From NCBI GenBank assembly GCA_944389175.1, contig CALXLK010000005.1, positions 122,841 to 186,840 of the forward strand: 64,000 nucleotides of DNA, in the 5' to 3' direction. Positions 35,701 through 44,278 of the stretch are shown here, piece by piece. Position 1 is the first letter of the stretch. Each line of letters begins with the position of its first letter. The notes beneath the pieces were generated by a model. That model had not been told where the DNA came from and made no database searches. It saw only the letters and a list, made by a program, of their open reading frames with translations. Both the position numbers and the translations under genes were made by a program. The DNA is from an uncultured Opitutales bacterium (GTDB taxonomy: Bacteria; Verrucomicrobiota; Verrucomicrobiia; Opitutales; Intestinicryptomonadaceae).

Positions 35701-35865
35701 GGCGTAACGCCTCTTATGCTTGCAAAATCGACGGGATCGGAATTGCGCAACGCCCTCGGCACGCCCGTGTTTTTCGGCATGCTCGGCGTCACCATTGCGG
35801 GCCTTGTTTTCACGCCCGTATTTTTTTATCTGATAAGGCGAAACTATAAAAGAAAGGAAAGTTAG
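32716..35865 (+). CDS. RND multidrug efflux transporter, HAE1 (AcrB-like)
   Basis: The protein has 1049 residues, the standard AcrB length, with twelve membrane helices and two large periplasmic loops. The proton-relay residues are intact: VGIVVDDAIVVVENVERNM has the Asp-Asp pair in helix 4 and IGLACKNAILIVEFAKQ the Lys of helix 10. Other signatures are QYPDVVPPTIAIDAAYPGAS and GFIPAQDTCYFYV. It should export hydrophobic drugs or toxic metabolites from periplasm and inner membrane, driven by the proton gradient. The complete tripartite set lies in one operon. Confidence 0.96.
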   Translation: MKKFCEFFIDRPIFATVVSVVVTLLGIIGFSKLPITQYPDVVPPTIAIDAAYPGASPEVLMENVATPIEQEVNGVEGMMYMTSRCNSDGTVSIEIAFELGTDINSAQVLVQNRVEVAKPMLPEEVKNIGVRVSKRSPSLLLGIAIYSPDKSRDTAYVTNYYLTQMRDKLLRINGVGDIVAYGSREYSMRVWLDPNKLADLGISPLEVYSAIRAQNKQVAAGKLNQSPVATGNEAFEVLIEMRGRLESEKDFSQIIVRKLPDGRVIKLGDIARLELGAYSYTNKAFYRGGDAICLLVYQTPGSNASDTTGNVLRMFSEMKKDFPSGLDYAVGMDNTVYIADSIKALFGTILEATVLVVIVMMLFLHNWKAALIPLFAIPISLIGTFFFMYVFGFTINNLTLFGLVLAVGIVVDDAIVVVENVERNMKGGSDSLKASKDAMGQVAGALVAIVLVLSAVFVPTVFIEGITGAFYRQFALTIAASTAISGLVSLTLTPALSAIFMRKSANPDPFTRAYNFAFGKFFSAFNAAFEIAANFYGKSVRLFLRAAPLLVVAYLCLCALAFWAFKSAKKGFIPAQDTCYFYVAVELPDAATLERTAKVMERAEAIVAKTLPEAQKYMSLVGLNIANMGRMSNGGTMFVQLEPKEMRVKKGIGLDESIAKLMRAFEKEIPEARFYSVKPPIISGIGMGGDFKGYIQDKSARGLAALDKNIKKAVEEANKEPSIADALTMFSISSPRLRVDVDREQAERMGVDVSSIFNAMSFNLGSVYINDFNILNRAYRVVAQAESSSRTDENSILKLRVPARSGKSVQIGSLAKLKRTLGPEILTRYNLYPAAEIMGNVAQGHSTAQAISAIEKIADEKLENGMGVEWTDLAFQEKRVSGNGVLITLALCVAFVFLILAALYESWELPLSVILIVPLVLLFSVLGVEALGLDVNVLTQVGFFVLIGLACKNAILIVEFAKQRQDSGQNCADAVSEAARNRLRPIIMTSMAFILGVTPLMLAKSTGSELRNALGTPVFFGMLGVTIAGLVFTPVFFYLIRRNYKRKES

Positions 35866-35867
35866 GC

Positions 35868-37355
35868 ATGAAAAAGCAAGTCGAGAGCGCGCTAATGTGC
35901 GCATTTGCCCTAACGTTATCCAGCTGCATCGTTGGCCCCGATTACCAACCGCCGGAAGATTCGCAGGAAATCCGCCAGATAACGGCCTTTAAGCATTTCA
36001 AATACTCGCCCGAGCAATGGAAGAAGGCGACGCCAAAAGACGCCCAAGAGCGCGGCCCATGGTGGGAGATATTTCACGACGACAGGCTCTCCGAATACAT
36101 GCTTGAGTGCGGCAAAAGCAACCCCGACATAAAGTCGCTCTCGTACAAGGTCGACCAGCTCGCCGAGGCCGCCAGAATCAGGCGCAGCGCGCTATATCCA
36201 AACGCCGTCGCAACCGGCGACTACGCAAAGCTCGAGGTGGGCGACAATTCCATTCTAAGGCCCTTTGGCAGCCAATTTGAAGACTGGGCGCTCGGGGCCA
36301 CGCTCACCTGGGACGCCGATCTTTTCGGGCGAATCCGCAGCACGCTCGCCGCCTCCCGCGCCGAAGCGCAGTCCGCGGAGTTCGAATATGAGAGCGCCCT
36401 GCTTGCGCTCAGGGCAAGGATAGCCGCTTTGTACTTTTCAATACGCCAAATTAAAACGCAATGCGACATTCTTGAAAAAGACGTAGCAATACGCCAAAAA
36501 GAATCGTCTTTCATGGCCGAGCGGGCAAAGATAAACTTTGCAAGCCGTCTCGACGCCGAGCGCGCTCTCGCGCAGGAATTCAACGCCCGCGCACAGCTTA
36601 CATCGGCAAGAGAATCCCTGGCGACGCTCAAAAACATGCTCGCCTACCTCCTCGGCAAAACGCCCGCGACACTCCAAATAACGGCGGCTCCCCTTGAAAA
36701 ATTCGACTTGGATATACCCGCCCAAGTGCCCTCCCTGCTGCTTGAAAGGCGCTCCGACATAGCCGCTGCCGAACGGATGGTGCTGGCGGCAAACCACCGC
36801 ATAGGAGCCGCCCAAGCGGCCTTCTTCCCGACCGTATCCATAACAAGCTCACTCGGCGTAGAATCGAGCGCATTTTCAAAATTGATTAATTCCAGCTCCT
36901 TTGCATGGGGAGTGAGCCCCCAGGTATACCTGCCCATATTTCAGGCGGGACGCCTCTGCGCCCAAAAGCGCATAGCCCTTGCAAAACACAAGGAGGCTCT
37001 CGAGAAATATAAAAGCACCGTTCTAAAGGCAATTAGAGAGACAGAAGACGCCCTCGCAAAATCAGCCTTTGCAAAGCGAAAAATATCGGAAATGCAAACC
37101 GCCGCAGATGCCGCCGCAAGGGTTGAAAAAATATCCGACGCCCAATATGAGCAGGGCGTCATAGACTACTTTCAAAAGGCGCAGGCAAGCCGCGCAAACC
37201 TCGCGGCAATGCTTGCGCTGGCGAGGGAACAAGGAAACCAATATAGAGCCGCAGTCGAACTTATCAGGGCTATCGGAGGCTTCTGGGAACGGCCGGGCGC
37301 GAAGGAAATACCGGCGGCGCAAAAAGCTGTGGAGGCCTTTGAAAAAGGCATTTAG
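35868..37355 (+). CDS. Outer-membrane efflux channel lipoprotein (NodT/TolC family)
   Basis: The protein has 495 residues and a lipobox (TLSSC followed by IVGPDYQPP, the classic NodT-type start). The two repeated TolC-type hairpins follow: LGATLTWDADLFGRIRSTLA in the first and GVSPQVYLPIFQAGRLCAQK in the second, with QVPSLLLERRSDIAAAERMV between. It is the exit duct of the RND system and begins 2 bases after the pump gene. No clear terminator follows, though the next gene is convergent and about 760 bases away. Confidence 0.94.
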   Translation: MKKQVESALMCAFALTLSSCIVGPDYQPPEDSQEIRQITAFKHFKYSPEQWKKATPKDAQERGPWWEIFHDDRLSEYMLECGKSNPDIKSLSYKVDQLAEAARIRRSALYPNAVATGDYAKLEVGDNSILRPFGSQFEDWALGATLTWDADLFGRIRSTLAASRAEAQSAEFEYESALLALRARIAALYFSIRQIKTQCDILEKDVAIRQKESSFMAERAKINFASRLDAERALAQEFNARAQLTSARESLATLKNMLAYLLGKTPATLQITAAPLEKFDLDIPAQVPSLLLERRSDIAAAERMVLAANHRIGAAQAAFFPTVSITSSLGVESSAFSKLINSSSFAWGVSPQVYLPIFQAGRLCAQKRIALAKHKEALEKYKSTVLKAIRETEDALAKSAFAKRKISEMQTAADAAARVEKISDAQYEQGVIDYFQKAQASRANLAAMLALAREQGNQYRAAVELIRAIGGFWERPGAKEIPAAQKAVEAFEKGI

Positions 37356-38076
37356 CGCGCAAGCGCAACAAAAGGATTCAAACAATCTTTTAATTAAAAA
37401 TTTTTAGCGAATATCAGCAAAGAAATAAATGCACTAAAAACGCCGCACAGTAAAAATAAGGCGACTTCGCAAAAGACAAAACCGCATCGAATATTTGGCA
37501 AAATTTTCGGCGTCTAACCCCTTCAAAGATATTTCCAAGGGGAACTCTTAATATTTACGAAACAGTTTTTGCAAAAATTGCCGCGCGCAAAAACCTCGCG
37601 CTTTTAAGGCTCAAATTTTGCACGGGGACAAAGAGAGCAATTTTATTGAGAATGTCCTATTCTTTACACAACGCGCCCTGCAAACATAAAATAACAACAA
37701 GCTCGAGAACGCTCATCCACGCCCTTCCGTGCAAATTGCGCGCAGAAATTTTCCGCAAGAAAAAACGAGAAGGCAAAAGTAAAGATGAAAATAACATGCG
37801 CCTATATTGTGTATGGAAATAGGCGCAAAAAAAAGTACTGCGAGAAAAAAAGACAAAGAAAAGGGGAATACAGCAGAAGATAAAACGCAGCCACACACGC
37901 AAAAAAAAAGCGGCGCGGCAAAAGAGAAAAAAATTGATGGATGTGTTTGTTCTTTTTTTTGGTGTGTGCGTGTGTGGAAAAAAAGAAGAAAAAACGCCAA
38001 AGAATAAGGATTGCGCAAGAGTAGTATTCTGCGCCAAACAATAAGAGAATGGCGCACCATGTTTTTTCCCCCCCCG
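37356..38076. other. Intergenic region with hairpin and GT/purine-rich tract
   Basis: About 720 bases with no credible gene. TGCGCCTAT (37797-37805) and ATAGGCGCA (37819-37827) form a 9-base hairpin followed on the plus strand by A8, which is not a terminator there. An A/G-rich stretch follows, then T8 and GGTGTGTGCGTGTGTGG near 37954-37979. C8 sits at 38068-38075. Confidence 0.5.
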
Positions 38077-38113
38077 AAAAAAAAAGCGCGCCGCGCGCAT
38101 GAGCGCGGCGCGC
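38077..38113 (-). terminator. Rho-independent terminator of the metY operon
   Basis: GCGCGCCGCGC (38086-38096) pairs with GCGCGGCGCGC (38103-38113), an 11-base GC stem; A9 at 38077-38085 becomes the T-run on the minus strand. It lies 6 bases beyond the stop of the gene ending at 38120. Confidence 0.93.
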
Positions 38114-38119
38114 TAATTA

Positions 38120-39397
38120 TTATAAGGCGGCCAAGGCCTGGTCGAAATCGGCGATAATGTCGTCTATATGCTCTATGCCGCAGGAAATGCGAATAAGCTC
38201 GGGAAGGATGCCCGTTGCAATCTGCTCGCTGTCCGAGAGCTGGCGGTGCGTCGTGCTCGCCGGATGCAAAACGCAGGTGCGCGTATCGGCCACATGCGTT
38301 ACTATTTTGGCAAGTTTTAGGGAATTCATGAGCTTTTCGGCCGCCGCCCTTCCGCCCTTCGGGCCGAAGGTCATCACCCCGCTGCAGGCTTTCAGATACT
38401 TTTTTGCAAGCTCCCTGTCGGGCGAATTTGCAAGGGAAGGATAATTGACCCATTCAACTTTGGGATGCTGGCTCAAATGTTCGGCCAGCAATTTTGCATT
38501 GTAGCTGTGCCGCTCCATGCGCAGACCGAGCGTTTCCAGATTCATGTTTGTCAGCCACGCATTTTGCGGAGACATCATCATTCCAAAGTCGCGCATCACG
38601 TGCGAACGCGCCTTCGCCAGAAAGGCAAACTTGCCGAACGTCTTTGTGTAGACGAGCCCGTGGTACGATTCGTCGGGCGTATTAAAGGCGGGGAACTTGT
38701 CGGAGGCGGCAAAGTCGAAATCGCCCTTGTCTATGAGCATTCCGCCCAGCGCGCAAGCGTGCCCGTCAGAATATTTCGACGTGCTGTGGACAATCATATT
38801 GGCGCCGAAATCAAACGGCCTGCACAGGAACGGGGTCGGGAAAGTATTGTCCACGGCGAAGGGAACTCCGGCGCGCCTTGCCACCCGGGCAAACTTTTCG
38901 AAGTCTAAAACCTTGACGCTCGGATTTGAAAGAGCCTCGCCAAAAATAAGCTTCGTATTCGGCCGCACCGCCGCAAAAATCTCCTCCTCGGAAGCCGTTT
39001 GGTCGACAAACGTAGTCTGGATGCCGAGCTTTTCAAAACTGTGGCCGAGAAGGTTTGTAGTTCCCCCGTAAATAGTGCTGGTGCTGACAATATGGTCGCC
39101 GGAATTGCAAAGCGTAAGCACGAGCGCCGTGGTTGCGCTCTGCCCGCTGGAAGTGCCCATAGCCCCTATGCCGCCCTCGAGCGCGGCCATCTTCTTTTCG
39201 AGAACTTCAACTGTCGGGTTGCTTAGCCTCGTGTAGAAATGGCCCGAGGCTTTTAGGTCGAAAAGGTCGGCCATGGCCTGGGCGTCGTCGTAGGCGTACG
39301 TTGTGCTTTGAACAATGGGCGCAACGCGGGGTTGTCCGTTCTGGGGTTCGTAGCCGGCTTGCACGGCAATCGTTTCGAGGTGTTTGAAGTTTTCCAT
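38120..39397 (-). CDS. metY: O-acetylhomoserine sulfhydrylase
   Basis: This 425-residue enzyme of the Cys/Met-metabolism PLP family makes homocysteine from O-acetylhomoserine and sulfide in methionine synthesis. Signatures are TTYAYDDAQAMADLFDLK, YTRLSNPTVEVLEKKMAALE, the PLP lysine in IVHSTSKYSDGHACALGG, and a C-terminal HPASTTHRQLSDSEQIATGI. Length and the 50-residue insertion relative to MetB favour MetY. It follows the rluD stop by 3 bases, so it is transcribed with rluD and the aminopeptidase; no SAM riboswitch is present just before it. Confidence 0.94.
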   Translation of the reverse strand: MENFKHLETIAVQAGYEPQNGQPRVAPIVQSTTYAYDDAQAMADLFDLKASGHFYTRLSNPTVEVLEKKMAALEGGIGAMGTSSGQSATTALVLTLCNSGDHIVSTSTIYGGTTNLLGHSFEKLGIQTTFVDQTASEEEIFAAVRPNTKLIFGEALSNPSVKVLDFEKFARVARRAGVPFAVDNTFPTPFLCRPFDFGANMIVHSTSKYSDGHACALGGMLIDKGDFDFAASDKFPAFNTPDESYHGLVYTKTFGKFAFLAKARSHVMRDFGMMMSPQNAWLTNMNLETLGLRMERHSYNAKLLAEHLSQHPKVEWVNYPSLANSPDRELAKKYLKACSGVMTFGPKGGRAAAEKLMNSLKLAKIVTHVADTRTCVLHPASTTHRQLSDSEQIATGILPELIRISCGIEHIDDIIADFDQALAAL

Positions 39398-39400
39398 ATA

Positions 39401-40351
39401 TTATGCGTATGTTTTTCTTAAAATTTCAACCGTGTCGAGAAAATCCCTCGGAGGCCGCGCCTGAACATCTATGCGGACGCCGGGCTTTGTGGGGTGGTCG
39501 AGCGAGAGTTTGTAGGCGTGAAGCATGACGCGCTGCGCGGCGGGAATCTCCTTTAGCTTGTTCTTCTGAAAGCCGTATATGTAGTCGCCGAGTATGGGAA
39601 ATCCGAGATCGGACATATGCACGCGGATCTGGTGCGTCCGCCCGGTATAGATTTTACAGCTTATAAGGGAGGCCTTGTTGCCGAATTTTTCCTCGAGAAA
39701 CCATTCGGTGTGGGCGTCGCGCCCGTTGGCGTCGTCGGAAATGCACATGCGCGTCTTAAAGCTCGGATGCCTGCCTATGGGCTTGCGTATAACGCCGCTT
39801 CTTACGGTCGGCACGCCGCAACATATGGCTATATACCGCTTGTCGAGCGCGCGTGACGAAAACATTTCAACAAGCCGATAGTAGGCGTTGTCGGTCTTGG
39901 CAAGAATCATTACTCCCGAGGTCTCCTTGTCGAGGCGGTGCACAATTCCGGGCCTCATGACTCCGCCGGCGAGGCTTAGATGGCCCTTCGTGTGGTGCAT
40001 CATGGCATGCACAAGGGTGTCGTCCGACGTGCCGCTCCCCGGATGGACAGTCATTCCGGCCGGCTTGTTTACGACAACCACGTCGCCGTCCTCGTAAAGC
40101 ACTTCCACGGGTATGTCCACCGGCGACACCTCGGTCGGCGGCGGCGGCGGAAGTTCTATTTCAACCTCCTGCCCAGGCTCGAGCCTGTGCTTCTTTTGAA
40201 TGGAACGCCCGTTTATCCTTACCTTGCCGGCCCTGAAGCTCTCCTCAAGGCGCGTGCGCGACACCTCGTTTGAAAGAAAGGCCGCAACGGCCTTGTCGGC
40301 CCTTTCGGGGGCGGCGTCTTGCGGGTGGACGTATCTTCTAAGCAAATCCAT
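39401..40351 (-). CDS. rluD: Ribosomal large subunit pseudouridine synthase D family
   Basis: The protein has 316 residues from the ATG at 40351, which overlaps the upstream stop as TAATG. An S4 RNA-binding domain (SRTRLEESFRAGKVRINGRS) is followed by the catalytic domain with VNKPAGMTVHPGSG, the active-site aspartate in GIVHRLDKETSGVMILAKT and GRTHQIRVHMSDLGFPILGD. RluD-type enzymes modify the 23S rRNA helix 69 region. A longer in-frame start at 40486 has no homology-like content. The sequence is complete and normal, in contrast with the degenerate relative at 42817. Confidence 0.94.
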   Translation of the reverse strand: MDLLRRYVHPQDAAPERADKAVAAFLSNEVSRTRLEESFRAGKVRINGRSIQKKHRLEPGQEVEIELPPPPPTEVSPVDIPVEVLYEDGDVVVVNKPAGMTVHPGSGTSDDTLVHAMMHHTKGHLSLAGGVMRPGIVHRLDKETSGVMILAKTDNAYYRLVEMFSSRALDKRYIAICCGVPTVRSGVIRKPIGRHPSFKTRMCISDDANGRDAHTEWFLEEKFGNKASLISCKIYTGRTHQIRVHMSDLGFPILGDYIYGFQKNKLKEIPAAQRVMLHAYKLSLDHPTKPGVRIDVQARPPRDFLDTVEILRKTYA

Positions 40352-41463
40352 TAGCCCAGCAGATATTCGGGATTGAGGCGGTCTATGCCCTCGCCTACAA
40401 ACAAACCGCTCTCGCGCACCAGCTTGCCGTCGAAGAAAATCTTGCCGCCGCCGTATTCGGGCGTCTGAATGCAAACCATGTCCCAATGTATCTGGGAGCG
40501 GTTTCCGTTGTCGGCCTCTTCGTAGGCCTGTCCCGGAGTAAAATGGAAAGAGCCGGCTATCTTTTCGTCGAAAAGAATATCGCGCATGGGCGTCTTTACA
40601 TAAGGATTAAACCCCATGGCAAATTCCCCTATGTAGCGCGCGCCCTCGTCGCTTGAAAGAATCTGCTCGAGCTTTGCGGCGTTTGACGGCGACGAGGCCT
40701 TGACTATCCTGCCCTTCTTAAACTCCAAACGCACCGAATCGAACGAAACGCCGTTGTAAACGGTGGGCGCATTGTACGTTATGACCCCTTCGACGCTGTC
40801 GCGCACGGGGGCTGTAAAAATCTCGCCGTCGGGAATATTAAACTGCCCCCCGCAGCCTACTGCGGGCATATTTTTTATCGAAAAGCAAATATCGGTGCCC
40901 TCTCCGGTTATCCTAACCTCATCGGTTGCCTCCATCAGCTCCTTCATCGACTGCATGCCAAGCTCCATTTTCGAGTAATCCATCGTGCACACGTCGAAAT
41001 AGAATTTCTCAAACGCGTCGGTGCTCATCTGGGCAAGCTGCGCCATCGAGGGCGTAGGCCAGCGCAAAACGACCCACTTGGTCTTTCTGACGCGCCAGTC
41101 CAAGACGTCCTTCATCGCCGCCGACATCTCGGCCATTTTCGCATGCGGAACATCGGAGGTCTCAAAAATATTGTCGGCGCCGCGCACGGCTATATAGGCG
41201 TCCATTTTCTTCATCTGGTGCATGGCGCAGTCGGCGTCCACGGCAAAGGCCTCGCCCTGCGAAACCATCGCCAATTTGCGCGTTATGCGCCTGTCCGACA
41301 AATTGACGTGCGCGTGCGCGCCGCGCGAGGCGATTTCGTCTATAAGCGCCTCGATAAAAAGCGCCGGCGTCTGGCTGGCGTCTATTAAAACGTGCTCTCC
41401 CTGGGCAATCTTTGTCGAATGCCCGCAAAGAGTTTTTGCCAATTTTGCATACAGGGGATTCAT
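40351..41463 (-). CDS. M29-family metallo-aminopeptidase
   Basis: The protein has 370 residues, typical of the AmpS/thermophilic aminopeptidase family, which removes N-terminal residues using two metal ions. Conserved elements are [48 protein letters not shown], the [13 protein letters not shown] region and SQIHWDMVC, which supply Glu, His and Asp ligands. It is probably cytoplasmic, as no signal peptide is visible. It is the first gene of the run with rluD and metY. Confidence 0.92.
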   Translation of the reverse strand: MNPLYAKLAKTLCGHSTKIAQGEHVLIDASQTPALFIEALIDEIASRGAHAHVNLSDRRITRKLAMVSQGEAFAVDADCAMHQMKKMDAYIAVRGADNIFETSDVPHAKMAEMSAAMKDVLDWRVRKTKWVVLRWPTPSMAQLAQMSTDAFEKFYFDVCTMDYSKMELGMQSMKELMEATDEVRITGEGTDICFSIKNMPAVGCGGQFNIPDGEIFTAPVRDSVEGVITYNAPTVYNGVSFDSVRLEFKKGRIVKASSPSNAAKLEQILSSDEGARYIGEFAMGFNPYVKTPMRDILFDEKIAGSFHFTPGQAYEEADNGNRSQIHWDMVCIQTPEYGGGKIFFDGKLVRESGLFVGEGIDRLNPEYLLG

Positions 41464-41505
41464 TTCAACCCGCTTTCTAACTCTATGTTTTTTCGTGCCG
41501 CGCCA

Positions 41506-42324
41506 TTATAGGCGCTCAAGCGCAGGCAATTCAACCTCTTTTTTTGCGGAGGACAGGAACGGCGCCATGCCCCAATTTAGGCCGAATTTGGCCGCGGTAA
41601 AGCGAAGGATGTCGCTGTCTTTGCTGATGTCGTCTTTGGCGGAAGCCTCGCGCGTTATCCATATGTCTCCTATGCGTTTTACCGACCCCAATCTCGCGGT
41701 TTTGTCGCAGGAGGCGCCGATTATCGATATTTTTGCCGGCGCGTTGAAATCGCGCGTGAGCGCCACTTCCACAATAATACCGGAAAAATCGGGATTTTTT
41801 AAATTGTAAAGATGCACCGCCTGGCCGATTCTGCCCGCTCCCGCATATTCGCACTTCCAAAATTTGTACGGCATTAGCAGGTCAAACGGCGAATAGACGA
41901 GACCCTTGCACATGGGCTTGAGCCAGTCGGCCTTGGGGACCTCCACAAAAGCGCCGTCTTGAAACTTCCAGACCATCGACCCATTCGGGGAGCTTTTAAG
42001 TATGTAGTCGGCCGAGTTTGTGGCGTCTGAGAGCTGCTGTATGTGCACGCGCGTGTACGTCCCGTCGGGGCGCTCGCCGCCGAGCATATAGCCGCTGTAG
42101 TAGACTTCTTTTGCCCTGCGCGGGCGGTGCTCTATTTTAAAAGTCATGCAGTAGTCGCCTGCAAGGCGCGCCGATGCAAATTCGGCCCAGCGTTCCGAAG
42201 CCGCCGCAGGCGAAAGGTCTATGCCCGTATCAAAGCGCGATTTCCGCACATGCTGGGCGAAAACTTCGGGCAAAAAAATGAGCACAAATAATGTGCTCAA
42301 AAAGGCTGTCAAATATGCCCGCAT
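41506..42324 (-). CDS. Periplasmic LolA-like / outer-membrane lipoprotein-sorting-like protein
   Basis: The protein has 272 residues and a signal peptide (LFVLIFLPEVFAQ). The beta-rich body (DYCMTFKIEHRPRRAKEVYY, GSMVWKFQDGAFVEVPKADW, SPFDLLMPYKFWKCEYAGAG, KRIGDIWITREASAKDDI) resembles the half-barrel fold of outer-membrane lipoprotein-sorting family proteins, but without lipoprotein carrier proof. It starts 1 base after secG ends, so the two are co-transcribed, which fits an envelope-export role. The substrate is unknown. Confidence 0.72.
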   Translation of the reverse strand: MRAYLTAFLSTLFVLIFLPEVFAQHVRKSRFDTGIDLSPAAASERWAEFASARLAGDYCMTFKIEHRPRRAKEVYYSGYMLGGERPDGTYTRVHIQQLSDATNSADYILKSSPNGSMVWKFQDGAFVEVPKADWLKPMCKGLVYSPFDLLMPYKFWKCEYAGAGRIGQAVHLYNLKNPDFSGIIVEVALTRDFNAPAKISIIGASCDKTARLGSVKRIGDIWITREASAKDDISKDSDILRFTAAKFGLNWGMAPFLSSAKKEVELPALERL

Positions 42325-42325
42325 C

Positions 42326-42733
42326 TTACTTCTTTGCCGGAGACTGCGCCGGGGCTGGCTTCGAGGCTTCGGCCTGCTGCGCCGCCTTAGACTCTTTTGC
42401 CTTCGCGGGAGCTGCCTGCTGCGCCTTTGAATTGTCGGCCACGGCCGAAAGCGACAAGGGTTTGGCCTGTTCTATCTTGCTGCCGCCCGTCGTCCAGATA
42501 TAGCCGAGGTACAACCCCGCCGACAAGACGAAAAATAAGACCGTAAGTTTCACCGTGGCGCGGGTAAGCACATTGCCGGCCTCGCCGCCGAACATGCCTT
42601 CGGCCGCGCCGCCGCCGAGCGCCGCGCCCATTCCGGCTTGCGCGTTGGGGCGCTGCATGAGAATCACGAGCACCAAAAGCACGCAAACAAGCACTAACAC
42701 AAAAGTAAATATCCCTATAAGTATGGAACTCAT
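42326..42733 (-). CDS. secG: SecG protein-export membrane subunit with long C-terminal tail
   Basis: The protein has 135 residues, with two membrane helices (IFTFVLVLVCVLLVLVILMQ and LTVLFFVLSAGLYLGYIW) and the SecG signature LMQRPNAQAGMGAALGGGAA between them. It is the auxiliary subunit of the SecYEG channel. The last 45 residues form an Ala/Lys/Pro/Gln-rich tail (NSKAQQAAPAKAKESKAAQQ) that is longer than in E. coli SecG and probably disordered. The neighbouring gene is a LolA-like protein rather than tpiA. Confidence 0.92.
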   Translation of the reverse strand: MSSILIGIFTFVLVLVCVLLVLVILMQRPNAQAGMGAALGGGAAEGMFGGEAGNVLTRATVKLTVLFFVLSAGLYLGYIWTTGGSKIEQAKPLSLSAVADNSKAQQAAPAKAKESKAAQQAEASKPAPAQSPAKK

Positions 42734-42816
42734 TTTTATTCCTATTCGATTATTTAAGGCGTCGATATTGACCAGGTTTTGAAATTAGGCAACACTTTTT
42801 TCGGCCCGAGGCGATA

Positions 42817-43665
42817 TTACATATCGGTTTTTTCAAACCCTAATTTCTTGAGCATAACGGCAAAGCGCTTGGGCAGGCGCGCATGGAGGCTCACCTGTCC
42901 GACTTCGGGCATGCCGAAATCGGCGCCGTTGAAGCTTACGGAGGAAAGGTGGATGGCCAAATGCGGGTAAAGAGCCTTTTCAAGCTCGTTTTTGCCAATC
43001 TTATAAGCGCCGTTTTTAAGCTTCGAGAGAAATACATACGGGGTTTTCGAGTAAATCCATTCCCCGACTATATCCAAGCCCATCTCGGCGGCGTGAACCC
43101 TTATCTGATGCGGGCGAACCGTGTTTGCGCGCGCCTTCCACAACTGGTAGTCGGCGCCGGATTCCGCCATGGTGAAATCGGTAAGCGCCTTTTTGCCGAA
43201 CCGGTGCGATACAATCCAGACGGGCCTGTCCTCGTGCATGAGTATTGGAAGGTCTGCATGGAAGGATTTGTCGTCCTTGCGGCAGGCCCTGCAGAGAATC
43301 AAAAACTCGAATTCGAAGAAGCCCGACCACATCGCGTTGCGCATGCGCGTTGCGATGTCCTTGTTGTGGGCCAAAATCGAAACGCCCGAGCACTCGTAGT
43401 CTATCTGGTTTACGGCAAACGGAGCCTCTATGCCCAGGCGCGCAAATTCGCCCTTGCCCTGTTGCGCCCTCATTGCAAGCATCATGCTCGGAGCCTTTGG
43501 AGCGCCCAGATAAGAGTCGAACAAGACGTCGGCGGGCTTGTCAACGGCCGTGAATTTTCCGAACTGGGCGCCGACTACGTCGAGCCTCAGCGGCGATTCC
43601 GCGACGGTGCCGGCGGGGAAGCCTATCTTTTCCGGAATCGAATTTTGTGAAGACTGGCCGCTCAC
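42817..43665 (-). CDS. RluA-family pseudouridine synthase-like protein with degenerate active site
   Basis: The protein has 282 residues and a RluA-type core: TAVDKPADVLFDSYLG, then FAVNQIDYECSGVSILAHNK where active members read HRLDxxTSG. The catalytic aspartate is kept but the preceding His-Arg is Asn-Gln. Near the C-terminus NTVRPHQIRVHAAEMGLDIV matches GRTHQIRVH. No S4 domain is present. It may be an active but divergent synthase or an RNA-binding relative. Its start overlaps the purE stop as ATGA, so the two are translated together. Confidence 0.82.
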   Translation of the reverse strand: MSGQSSQNSIPEKIGFPAGTVAESPLRLDVVGAQFGKFTAVDKPADVLFDSYLGAPKAPSMMLAMRAQQGKGEFARLGIEAPFAVNQIDYECSGVSILAHNKDIATRMRNAMWSGFFEFEFLILCRACRKDDKSFHADLPILMHEDRPVWIVSHRFGKKALTDFTMAESGADYQLWKARANTVRPHQIRVHAAEMGLDIVGEWIYSKTPYVFLSKLKNGAYKIGKNELEKALYPHLAIHLSSVSFNGADFGMPEVGQVSLHARLPKRFAVMLKKLGFEKTDM

Positions 43666-44156
43666 TTTTCGTCGGGGAATTTCGCGTTGAGGACGTCCTG
43701 TGTCTGGGCGCGGCGAAAATCCTCAAGCGTGGCCGCGTAGGAATCGTCGGAGAGCGCGAGAATCTCAAGCGCCGCCACTGCCGCGTTGACGGCGCCGGCC
43801 TTTCCGACCGCCAGCGTAAGAACCGGGACGCCGCGGGGCATCTGAACCGTCGAAAGCAGCGAATCGAGCCCGTCGAAAGCCCAACCTTTCATCGGCACGC
43901 CGAGGATTGGAAGGGGGGAGTGCGCTGCTAAAACTCCGGCCAGATGAGCCGCGCCGCCGGCGGCGGCTATTATAATCTTAACGCCGCGCTCTTTTGCCGT
44001 GGAGGCCAGCTCGAAGGCTTTTTGAGGCGTCCTGTGGGCGCTTGCTACGTTGCGCTCGTAGGGAATATTGAATTTCTGAAGCGTTTCGGCGCAATAGCGC
44101 ATTGTATCCCAATCGCTGAGGCTGCCCATTATTATGCTTACCAAAGGTTTTTCCAT
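43662..44156 (-). CDS. purE: N5-carboxyaminoimidazole ribonucleotide mutase
   Basis: The protein has 164 residues from the ATG at 44156 (MEKPLVSIIMGSLSDWDTMR). PurE class I carries out the carboxyl shift that yields CAIR in purine synthesis. The active-site elements are visible: IMGSLSDWD, VASAHRTPQKAFE and AAAGGAAHLAGVLAAHSPLP, followed by PILGVPMKG. purK is not adjacent; instead an RluA-like gene overlaps its end. A longer start at 44195 would add 13 unrelated residues. Confidence 0.95.
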   Translation of the reverse strand: MEKPLVSIIMGSLSDWDTMRYCAETLQKFNIPYERNVASAHRTPQKAFELASTAKERGVKIIIAAAGGAAHLAGVLAAHSPLPILGVPMKGWAFDGLDSLLSTVQMPRGVPVLTLAVGKAGAVNAAVAALEILALSDDSYAATLEDFRRAQTQDVLNAKFPDEK

Positions 44157-44278
44157 AGTCTTAAAAAAATCGCCCAACCAATATAAAATTGACAAAATTA
44201 GTGCAACATTATTTTCCTAACGCGTTTCTAACAAATATATACTTGAAAAAGAGGGTATTTTTACCGAGAAAATACGCC
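44157..44278. promoter_or_regulatory. Divergent control region of purE and ppk1
   Basis: The 122-base gap between the two divergent starts is AT-rich and must hold both promoters. No PurR- or Pho-like site could be placed with confidence. Confidence 0.4.

Noticed and set aside
37797..37827. Rho-independent terminator for the efflux operon
   Set aside because: The hairpin is followed by A-run, not T-run, on the plus strand and lies about 440 bases past the last gene.
39360..39400. SAM riboswitch before metY
   Set aside because: Only 3 bases separate metY from the upstream rluD stop, so there is no leader of its own.
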